A DNA stretch of 12,348 nt from Micrococcales bacterium (GTDB lineage: Bacteria > Actinomycetota > Actinomycetes > S36-B12 > UBA10799): positions 962 through 13,309 of the forward strand of contig JAHEXM010000016.1 in the NCBI GenBank assembly GCA_023252115.1. Reading direction: 5' to 3'. Numbering within the stretch: position 1 is the stretch's first letter; each line of letters starts with the position of its first letter. The notes beneath the pieces are model-generated. The model was not told where the DNA came from and did not search any database. It was given only the letters and a program-made list of their open reading frames with translations. Below are positions 1 through 4,571 of this stretch, piece after piece. Position numbers and translations under genes: made by a program.

Positions 1-178
1 CCATGCCGCCTTTGATTGCGCTGACCGGGATAACAGATTTCAAGGCCGTTACAAACGGCTTCTTTCCCGCAAGCCGGTCTTGGAATGTAGTACGAGGCAC
101 ACCGACTACGCGGGCGGCGGCGCGGACGCTTCCATGCTTCTTGACAAGGGATTGACAGTCTTGCTGGCTGAGGGACAT
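1..178 (-). CDS. Helix-turn-helix DNA-binding protein, N-terminal part only
   Basis: The gene starts at ATG 178-176 and runs off the left edge, so only 59 residues are visible. Residues 3-38 contain a recognisable HTH: a first helix (QQDCQSLVKKHG), then SVRAAARVVGVPRTTFQDRL, where the AA-R-GVPR-T pattern is the usual turn plus recognition helix of phage HTH modules. After it comes a basic linker (GKK) and a stretch with no motif. The start is set by a strong Shine-Dalgarno site at 184-191 (AAAGGAAG on the minus strand, about 5 bases from the ATG). The first 73 bases overlap the end of the 93-aa gene. Such N-terminal HTH modules precede several different catalytic domains in phages, or stand alone as regulators. 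Because the C-terminus is missing, the function cannot be assigned. Confidence 0.75.
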   Translation of the reverse strand, partial: MSLSQQDCQSLVKKHGSVRAAARVVGVPRTTFQDRLAGKKPFVTALKSVIPVSAIKGGM

Positions 179-387
179 GTAGACTTCCTTTCGGGTTGGT
201 TGGATTTGAGGCGCGAGAATTTCAATTCAAGACGGGCATGTTCAATCGCTTTTAGGCCGTGATCGGTTTCGCCGGGCGCGAACTCCTCACACTGCACTAA
301 CAATTTCAAGGCGAGTTCCAGCAACTCGCATTTGGTCAGCCACGTTGCCCGGTGCACGGTCAAGGCGAGTGGACGGGCGGGAGTCAT
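106..387 (-). CDS. Small hypothetical phage protein, 93 aa (weak Acb2/Tad1-like resemblance)
   Basis: The ATG at 387-385 follows directly on the TAA of the 82-aa gene (388-390), with no bases between, so translation probably continues by reinitiation; no good Shine-Dalgarno site is visible. The core at residues 20-60 is predicted helical: LLELALKLLVQCEEF, a short loop APGETDH, then GLKAIEHARLELKFSRLK. This helix, 'P-G-E' loop, helix with 'IE-AR' pattern reminds me of small phage proteins annotated as Acb2/Tad1-type helical hairpins, some of which bind cyclic nucleotides and block CBASS or Thoeris immunity. The likeness is from memory and covers only a few positions. The C-terminal 25 residues are low-complexity and overlap the HTH gene, so they may be functionally unimportant. 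The gene is probably real; the function is unknown. Confidence 0.6.
   Translation of the reverse strand: MTPARPLALTVHRATWLTKCELLELALKLLVQCEEFAPGETDHGLKAIEHARLELKFSRLKSNQPERKSTCPSASKTVNPLSRSMEASAPPPA
184..191 (-). promoter_or_regulatory. Shine-Dalgarno site of the HTH gene
   Basis: AAAGGAAG on the minus strand ends about 5 bases before ATG 178. It decides the HTH gene start and lies inside the coding region of the upstream 93-aa gene, so the two genes overlap out of frame. Confidence 0.7.
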
Positions 388-636
388 TTACCCACGCGAG
401 AAAAGGGTGTGGATGAGTGCCGACACAACTTCCCGACTGCCGACGCCGAGCAGGAAAATCAGAAAGCCGCCCAAGCGCCAGATAATCTTGACGCGCCGCC
501 GGTCGCCCATGCTGCCATCCAGCCCGTAGTAATGTCGTTTCATCGTCAAAATCCCCGGTTCGTTGGTTTCAGAATTGTCATGGAGCGCATGATATACCGC
601 GTCAATTTTCTGTTCCGTGGTGAGGGTCATTGTCAT
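388..636 (-). CDS. Small membrane protein with C-terminal TM helix, 82 aa (XhlA/holin-like?)
   Basis: I chose ATG 636-634 (MTMTLTTEQKIDAVYHAL...) because the open frame further upstream overlaps the 35-aa gene and reads as low-quality sequence; ATG 630 is an equally possible start. Only a weak GGA precedes it. The first 45 residues are soluble and partly helical, followed by a basic patch (GDRRRVK) and a hydrophobic segment at about residues 49-72 (IIWRLGGFLIFLLGVG...), ending in a short basic tail. A soluble N-terminal helix, a basic patch and one C-terminal membrane helix is the general layout of XhlA-type phage membrane proteins. The position in the lysis-like cluster fits, but I see no diagnostic motif. 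It is followed without a gap by the 93-aa gene. Confidence 0.6.
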   Translation of the reverse strand: MTMTLTTEQKIDAVYHALHDNSETNEPGILTMKRHYYGLDGSMGDRRRVKIIWRLGGFLIFLLGVGSREVVSALIHTLFSRG

Positions 637-689
637 AAGGATTCCATGTGCTACGGGTTGAGGGTTAGCTGCGGCGTTGGGCGCATCTG

Positions 690-797
690 TTATTTGCACC
701 GCAGAATCTTGTAGCGAATGAAATCCACGAGGTTCCACAGCCACGAGGTCTTGCGGGCGATTTTATCCACGGGGGCATTTGGGTCTTTGATTGGCAT
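690..797 (-). CDS. 35-aa microprotein, amphipathic and basic
   Basis: The ORF reads ATG 797-795 to TAA 692-690. Its ATG shares one base with the stop of the outer-membrane barrel gene (TGATG), the classical stop-start coupling arrangement, and no independent Shine-Dalgarno site is seen. The peptide starts MPIKDPNAPVDK and ends in an aromatic/basic stretch, SWLWNLVDFIRYKILRCK, that could form an amphipathic helix lying on a membrane. The tight packing between two other coupled genes supports it being expressed. I recognise no family. It could act at the membrane together with the lysis-type neighbours, but that is inference. Confidence 0.5.
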   Translation of the reverse strand: MPIKDPNAPVDKIARKTSWLWNLVDFIRYKILRCK

Positions 798-1309
798 CAG
801 AATGGCACCGTCAGGCCGATGGTGAGCGCGGGAGTGAAGTTGGCCAGCCGGCATTCGATTGCCGCAAACGCTTTGATCTTGGTCATGCGCGGCAAGATGG
901 TGCTGACGACTGGCAAGCTGTCTCGTGCCGCCAAGACCGGGGCGGGCGTGTCAAACAGCGTGGCGGTCATGCCTACCCCCGTGTAGTGCTCATCCCACGC
1001 CGGGACGTAGCTGTAGGCCAAGCCAGCGGCCAGTTCCCACCGGGCCGATGCCTGCCATGTGTGCATCTTGCCAAACAGGGACAAGCTGGCAGCGTGGTCG
1101 AGGTTCTTTTCAAGGCGGACGGTGTACGTTCCGCCGATGTCCACCTTATCGCTAATGGCGGACATGATGCCCTTGAACAGGTTGGCGGACACTTCGGGAC
1201 TGCTGACGGGCGCAGCGGCATTGGTGGCTACTTCCGCCGCACAGAGCGTCAAAGACGCGGTGGCCAGCCACATGGCGGCAATGGCGAGGCTTCGAGCGAG
1301 GCTTCTCAT
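797..1309 (-). CDS. Exported outer-membrane beta-barrel-like protein, 170 aa (Lom-like role possible)
   Basis: Start ATG 1309-1307 overlaps the holin-like stop as ATGA and has a good AAGGAG site about 11 bases upstream. The N-terminus is a clear Sec signal peptide (residues 1-25, basic start, hydrophobic core, Ala-rich end, likely cut after CAA). The mature part of about 145 residues consists of alternating polar/hydrophobic strands separated by turns, for example TYTVRLEK (61-68), TWQASARWELAAGLAYSYV (84-102), GVGMTATLF (111-119) and KIKAFAAIECRL (144-155). The last residues are ALTIGLTVPF, ending in Phe, the terminal aromatic expected of a BAM beta-signal. Lambda encodes the outer-membrane protein Lom next to its tail-fibre genes; this gene is in an equivalent place. 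Surface modification or superinfection exclusion is inferred. A different secreted beta protein is the alternative. Confidence 0.65.
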   Translation of the reverse strand: MRSLARSLAIAAMWLATASLTLCAAEVATNAAAPVSSPEVSANLFKGIMSAISDKVDIGGTYTVRLEKNLDHAASLSLFGKMHTWQASARWELAAGLAYSYVPAWDEHYTGVGMTATLFDTPAPVLAARDSLPVVSTILPRMTKIKAFAAIECRLANFTPALTIGLTVPF

Positions 1310-1527
1310 GGTTGTTTGGACTCCTTTTCGGGTTGAGCCGGTGGAGCCGGCGGTTTCTCTACCGGCATATCGAAGTACCGGCGCAACAATGATTGAGCAA
1401 AAAGCGCAAAGCCGACGACCAAGCCTTCGGACACTTGCTGCCAAGTGACCAGCGAGTAGAACGCCAGCCCGGAGTACGTCAAGACCACAATCAGGCAGAT
1501 CAAACCTTCCACTCGTAATTTTCTCAT
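1306..1527 (-). CDS. Holin-like two-helix membrane protein, 73 aa
   Basis: Start ATG 1527-1525 overlaps the stop of the spanin-like gene as ATGA, with a purine-rich AAGG about 4 bases upstream. After a basic N-terminus (MRKLR) there are two hydrophobic segments, residues about 8-27 (GLICLIVVLTYSGLAFYSLV) and 34-48 (EGLVVGFALFAQSLL), then RRYFDMP and a proline/charge-rich cytoplasmic-type tail (EKPPAPPAQPEKES). Size, two membrane segments, the charged C-terminal tail and the position beside a spanin candidate fit a class II holin or a holin-associated protein. No sequence family is recognised and no endolysin is visible in the window, so the assignment rests on architecture and position. Confidence 0.6.
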   Translation of the reverse strand: MRKLRVEGLICLIVVLTYSGLAFYSLVTWQQVSEGLVVGFALFAQSLLRRYFDMPVEKPPAPPAQPEKESKQP

Positions 1528-1958
1528 ACGGCCTTCCCCCGGCGGCTGGTGAAGGCGTGCCCGACCAGATAGACGGCCACGCTCCCCACAATGGAGCCGA
1601 TGGCCAGAATCCACAGCGGGCGGTTGGCTTCGGCGTTATCGGAAGAAATGTCGATGCGCTTGACCATGACCACCGCAATCCGGTGCATATCCAGCTTGAG
1701 CGATCCGCACAGGTCTTTGATGGCAATGGCAACGACTTGGGCATTGGTCGATTCCCGCGCCGCCGATTCCAGCGCCGGGAGCGTGTTGGAGTAGAGCCGG
1801 GTTTCGGCAACGCGAAGCTCTTGCAGGGTCGGGTTGACCTCGCTCGCCAGCGTGACCTGTGCCTGCTGCGCTACCGCCCCGACTTGCTTCACGGAACGGC
1901 TCGCAGTCGCGCACGAAAGAGCGCAAAGTAATCCCGCAAGTAGGTAGTGCTTGGTCAT
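1524..1958 (-). CDS. Candidate unimolecular spanin (u-spanin) lipoprotein, 144 aa
   Basis: Start ATG 1958-1956 overlaps the fibre stop as ATGA, with a GAGGA site about 9 bases upstream inside the fibre gene. Residues 1-16 look like a lipoprotein signal (MTKHYLLAGLLCALSC) with a non-ideal lipobox A-L-S-C16. A helical, mostly charged periplasmic-type region follows (about 20-112). A single membrane helix (about 114-136, PLWILAIGSIVGSVAVYLVGHAF) precedes a basic tail, TSRRGKAV. An N-terminal outer-membrane lipid anchor plus a C-terminal inner-membrane helix in one chain is the defining layout of u-spanins such as T1 gp11 (131 aa), which join the two membranes at the end of lysis. The holin-like gene directly follows. 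A bitopic lipoprotein with another role is possible because the lipobox is imperfect. Confidence 0.6.
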   Translation of the reverse strand: MTKHYLLAGLLCALSCATASRSVKQVGAVAQQAQVTLASEVNPTLQELRVAETRLYSNTLPALESAARESTNAQVVAIAIKDLCGSLKLDMHRIAVVMVKRIDISSDNAEANRPLWILAIGSIVGSVAVYLVGHAFTSRRGKAV

Positions 1959-4195
1959 GGCGCAGCATCCTCAAATTGAAACGCCTTGACCCAGCACGTC
2001 GAGGCTCCGATGGTGCCGATGTTCCGGCCGACAATGCCGACCGCTTGCGGAACGAAATTGATCGTGCGAGTCACTATGGGAGCAATGAAATCCGGCGGCG
2101 TCCGCGAAGCCCCGGGCTCGTAATAACATGTAAACGTATTGATGCCGTCCCAGCGGATACGCAACCAAAAATCAGTCGGCGCGGTGGCTTGGCTCGTCAA
2201 CACCTTCGTATCCACGCTGGCCGCGTTCCCGGTAAAGGTTGTGTTCGTTGAGGTGGTGATCGTCGGCGTCGCGTTGCCGGTGAACCCAATGTCGTACCGG
2301 AGTTGGAACATGGCACTATTGCTGGCCGAACTCGCCGAGGCAATCAGTCCGATACTGACCCCGGCCGCCGCGCCGGGAGTGTTGACGGTAAACATTCGAT
2401 GAATGGGTATCGAGGCTGTCCAAACGTGACCGGTCGAACTGGCCGGTATGTCATTGGGAGCGAGCAACGCCCGTGCGACATTATTATTTTCCGCGACGTT
2501 ACCAATCACCAAAAAAGTATTGCTGGTGCCCCACGTCCACGTCCCGAAGTTGGCGGGCCGCCACGTGCGCGGGATTTTGGTTGTGAAATAGTCGGTCAAC
2601 CCGGCGGTGTCGTTGGTCGGATGCGTCGCTCGTAACACAGGCAGACTTACCGGCAACGCGCCCCACACGTCATTGGAAACCATCACCGCGCCGGTCAGGG
2701 TGTCGATGAGGTTCGAGGAGACGAAGGAAAAGCCGCCGCTGCCCGCCAGTTGCGCCACGGCGGCGGGAGTCAAAGCGTTTGTGGTGAGCGAGCCGGGGTT
2801 CACGTCCGCCGAGAGCGTGCCGTTGATGTTTGTCAAATTGATGGTGGTCGTATTCGCCACGCCGTTCGAGATGGGGCCGGGGCTGCCGCCGCCAACGCCA
2901 CCAAAGCCCAATGCGGCCACGGCGTTACTGAGCAAAGCTGAATTTTCAGGAACGGAAAACAAATTCGTGCTGCCACCACGGAGCGCACCCGTTGAGGCGT
3001 TGACAATCACGGTCTGCGCGGTATCCGTGCAGGAGAAGAACTGCGCCCAGCCGCACGGCCATTTCAATCTGCCGGGGCCGATATTCGCCAGATTCACCGA
3101 GTACGGCAGCGGCGTCGAGTTGGTGGCGTTGGCAGCGTCGATTGCGGCCTGCCCTTGGATTGCAGCTTCAGGAACGGTGGTGCCATTGTAGAACGTCCAC
3201 CCTTCTGGGCCGTCGTTAGTTGGATCATAGGCAAGATTCCAAGGTGAACCATCCACGATACAAACATAAACTATTTCATAATTTGGTGTCCCCCACGCAT
3301 CGACATGAGGGCCTTCAAACAGGATTGACCACGTTGAGCCATTGGTTTCGGCATCCGTCCTTGGCATCGTCGAAGAGATTGCCCCGCTGGTCTGGGCTGA
3401 TAGGCGGTGTTGATTTGTCCCGCTGTCAGTCAGGCCGAGGTCGCCATAAGGGGAGAGCAAGTAAACGCCGTAGGTATAAGCGGAATCCGTAATTACATTT
3501 GTTGTGTGATAAGACGCTACGCCGGGAAATGCACCACCTGTAGGGCTGTTAGTATTTTTTACCGACCCGCCAATGGTCACACTGTTGTCGATGACAGCCA
3601 GCCCATTACTGAAAACATTTCGCGCCAAGAAGGTATTATTGCTAACCGAATAAACATCGCCGCCGGAGCCGCTGCCCCCGGTAACTGTCAGCGTTCCAAG
3701 GTTGCCAATCGTCGTGCCCGGCGTGAAGCTGAACCCGGTCCCCGCCAAGCTCGCGCCGACGTTGACCTTGCCGGTTGTGAGCACCGAAATCGCGCCCGCC
3801 AAAACATTATTGGTCGCCGTCCATGTCGCTATGTCGAGCAGGTTGTTGGTCAAGCCGGTGATGCTCGTCAGATAGCCATACGCCTCAATGACGGCCTGCA
3901 CGTTCGACACCGCTATATCGTAGGTCACCTGCTGACCGTTGATGGTGAGCGTTGCCAAGCCGGTCGCCGCGAAGGTGTTGGTCGCAGCACCGGAGCCGCC
4001 AGAGGCCGGGAGGGCTTTAAGCTGCCAACGCGGTATGCCAACTGTACCGGCATTTGTCCAGTCTCCACCAGAAGGTACGCCCAAGATAGATGCCGTGATC
4101 CCAACATGCTCATTGGAAACGATGAGATAGTTTGGTGACTGCGCCGGCGCAGAGAACGCCAACAGAATAAAAAGAAGTGTGATCCTATTCCCCAC
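1955..4195 (-). CDS. Large fibre-like or adhesin-like protein with signal peptide, 746 aa
   Basis: I start at GTG 4195-4193 because an AAGGA site (4200-4204) sits 4 bases upstream and the protein then opens with a compact signal peptide, MGNRITLLFILLAFSAPAQS, likely cut near APA. A TTG at 4213 in the same frame is less likely. The chain is Gly/Thr/Ser/Asn-rich and looks like a repetitive beta structure, for example NTFLARNVFSNGLAVIDNSVTIGGSV near residues 190-220, a pattern typical of phage fibre shafts ('NTF...NSVTIGG'). The last 150 residues (QLRYDIGFTG..., DFWLRIRWDGINTFTCYYEPG, ending WVKAFQFEDAAP) resemble a LamG/concanavalin-like beta-sandwich and may bind glycans. It follows the inverted small-gene cassette and is coupled to the spanin-like gene by ATGA. 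Receptor binding is inferred. The signal peptide is unusual for a virion protein. Confidence 0.7.
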   Translation of the reverse strand: MGNRITLLFILLAFSAPAQSPNYLIVSNEHVGITASILGVPSGGDWTNAGTVGIPRWQLKALPASGGSGAATNTFAATGLATLTINGQQVTYDIAVSNVQAVIEAYGYLTSITGLTNNLLDIATWTATNNVLAGAISVLTTGKVNVGASLAGTGFSFTPGTTIGNLGTLTVTGGSGSGGDVYSVSNNTFLARNVFSNGLAVIDNSVTIGGSVKNTNSPTGGAFPGVASYHTTNVITDSAYTYGVYLLSPYGDLGLTDSGTNQHRLSAQTSGAISSTMPRTDAETNGSTWSILFEGPHVDAWGTPNYEIVYVCIVDGSPWNLAYDPTNDGPEGWTFYNGTTVPEAAIQGQAAIDAANATNSTPLPYSVNLANIGPGRLKWPCGWAQFFSCTDTAQTVIVNASTGALRGGSTNLFSVPENSALLSNAVAALGFGGVGGGSPGPISNGVANTTTINLTNINGTLSADVNPGSLTTNALTPAAVAQLAGSGGFSFVSSNLIDTLTGAVMVSNDVWGALPVSLPVLRATHPTNDTAGLTDYFTTKIPRTWRPANFGTWTWGTSNTFLVIGNVAENNNVARALLAPNDIPASSTGHVWTASIPIHRMFTVNTPGAAAGVSIGLIASASSASNSAMFQLRYDIGFTGNATPTITTSTNTTFTGNAASVDTKVLTSQATAPTDFWLRIRWDGINTFTCYYEPGASRTPPDFIAPIVTRTINFVPQAVGIVGRNIGTIGASTCWVKAFQFEDAAP

Positions 4196-4274
4196 GTTTT
4201 CCTTGTGCGGCAATAAACCAGATTCCCAGTTGTTTTACAAGGTTAATTTTACTTGCCACTTTGTCCTTGGTCAT
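4185..4274 (-). CDS. Possible 29-aa leader peptide ahead of the 746-aa gene
   Basis: Minus-strand ATG 4274-4272 opens a 29-codon frame, MTKDKVASKINLVKQLGIWF..., that ends at TAG 4187-4185, 11 bases inside the start of the 746-aa gene in another frame. A GGA lies about 8 bases upstream. It fills the otherwise gene-free, AT-rich gap (roughly 40% GC at 4201-4300) on this strand. Overlap with the next start could couple translation. Against it, such a short frame can arise by chance and the same bases carry the divergent promoter. Low confidence. Confidence 0.25.
   Translation of the reverse strand: MTKDKVASKINLVKQLGIWFIAAQGKRGE
4200..4204 (-). promoter_or_regulatory. Shine-Dalgarno site choosing GTG 4195
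   Basis: AAGGA on the minus strand, 4 bases before GTG 4195, favours this start over TTG 4213 for the 746-aa gene. The same AAGGAAAAC-RTG module, in opposite orientation, forms the start site of the first small plus-strand ORF at 4294-4304. Confidence 0.65.
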
Positions 4275-4282
4275 GCTATATT
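4253..4282 (+). promoter_or_regulatory. Sigma70-like promoter of the inverted small-gene cassette
   Basis: TTGCCA (4253-4258, 5 of 6 consensus positions) and TATATT (4277-4282, 5 of 6) are 18 bp apart, in an AT-rich gap flanked by much more GC-rich genes. Transcription would begin near 4289, giving a very short leader before ATG 4302. It points against the late operon, as expected for an independently expressed moron-type gene. Confidence 0.6.
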
Positions 4283-4286
4283 CCAG

Positions 4287-4376
4287 TTGTCGAAGGAAAA
4301 CATGAAGCGCACTGACGAATCACAAACGATAACCGCCCGCCGATGGGTAAACGGAAGTGCGTGTTTCCTTCGACAA
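4287..4376 (+). promoter_or_regulatory. Inverted repeat that can hide the first ribosome binding site
   Basis: Bases 4287-4299 and 4364-4376 are perfectly complementary over 13 bp (TTGTCGAAGGAAA against TTTCCTTCGACAA). In RNA from the cassette promoter the stem would hide the Shine-Dalgarno site of the 43-aa ORF. After a one-base bulge the pairing can continue through the AUG (4301-4304 with 4360-4363, one G-U pair). An alternative inner stem pairs 4308-4313 with 4356-4361 (CGCACT/AGTGCG). Confidence 0.6.
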
Positions 4377-4433
4377 GAACTCCACTCGGTGCCTGTCGGC
4401 GGGCATTCCAATGAAGGAAACGTTCGACTATGA
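4302..4433 (+). CDS. Small plus-strand ORF, 43 aa, first gene or leader of the inverted cassette
   Basis: ATG 4302-4304 has an ideal GAAGGA site 4-5 bases upstream and lies about 20 bases after the -10 element at 4277-4282. The product (MKRTDESQTITARRW..., ending GHSNEGNVRL) is hydrophilic with one Cys and no family I recognise. Its stop overlaps the start of the 46-aa ORF as ATGA (4430-4433), so translation of the two is probably coupled. Both its Shine-Dalgarno site and its start codon lie in one arm of a 13-bp inverted repeat whose partner arm is inside this ORF (4364-4376). It may be a real small protein, or a leader whose translation governs the second ORF, as mok does for hok. The frame is open well upstream of the ATG, but the site and promoter argue for this start. 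Confidence 0.55.
   Translation: MKRTDESQTITARRWVNGSACFLRQELHSVPVGGHSNEGNVRL
4363..4421 (+). promoter_or_regulatory. Alternative pairing that can hide the second ribosome binding site
   Basis: Bases 4363-4371 (GTTTCCTTC) are also perfectly complementary to 4413-4421 (GAAGGAAAC), the Shine-Dalgarno region of the 46-aa ORF. Because 4364-4371 are needed in both stems, pairing with the first and with the second site is mutually exclusive. Ribosomes crossing the first ORF would melt this stem and free the second site. Confidence 0.5.
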
Positions 4434-4570
4434 AATACACCCTCGTGATCGTTGTTCTGATTGCAGTCGGCCTCGGCTTGGAGTGCTTGAAGTTGAGGGC
4501 TGACATTCGAGACCATGAAGAGGCCGGATACCGGTTTGATCGGGTTGTTAGTGCGCTGGAAAGACGCTGA
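4430..4570 (+). CDS. 46-aa single-pass membrane peptide, second gene of the inverted cassette
   Basis: ATG 4430-4432 overlaps the preceding stop (ATGA) and has its own GAAGGAAA site at 4413-4420. The peptide begins MKYT, has one hydrophobic helix (LVIVVLIAVGLGLECL, about residues 5-20), then a highly charged C-terminal half (RADIRDHEEAGYRFDRVV..., ending ERR). Its TGA (4568-4570) is 1 base from the stop of the 1193-aa gene on the other strand (4572-4574), so it fills the gap exactly. Size, layout (one N-terminal helix, Cys at its end, charged tail) and leader-ORF coupling are like type I toxins of the Hok class, but I cannot show homology. Alternatives are an inner-membrane superinfection-exclusion peptide or a lysis modulator. 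Confidence 0.6.
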   Translation: MKYTLVIVVLIAVGLGLECLKLRADIRDHEEAGYRFDRVVSALERR

Positions 4571-4571
4571 T

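Noticed and set aside
45..59. 6-bp inverted repeat with 3-base loop (GCCGTT-ACA-AACGGC)
   Set aside because: It lies inside the HTH coding region with no U-run, so there is no case for a terminator or an operator.
1310..1810. Upstream extension of the barrel gene frame to 1810 (337-aa reading)
   Set aside because: The extension covers the spanin-like and holin-like genes in another frame; the signal peptide and ribosome binding site place the start at 1309.
2607..3191. Long plus-strand frames opposite the fibre and tail genes (for example 2607-3191, 3407-4138, 6540-7142, 791-1336)
   Set aside because: They lie antisense within well-supported minus-strand genes, have low-complexity Arg/Gly/Pro-rich translations and lack ribosome binding sites or coupling; they are shadows.
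4196..4260. Minus-strand promoter for the 746-aa gene (TTGTAA with TTTATT 17 bp away, or TAAAAT with a poor -35)
   Set aside because: Only 4 of 6 matches per box, or only one good box; not better than chance in AT-rich sequence.
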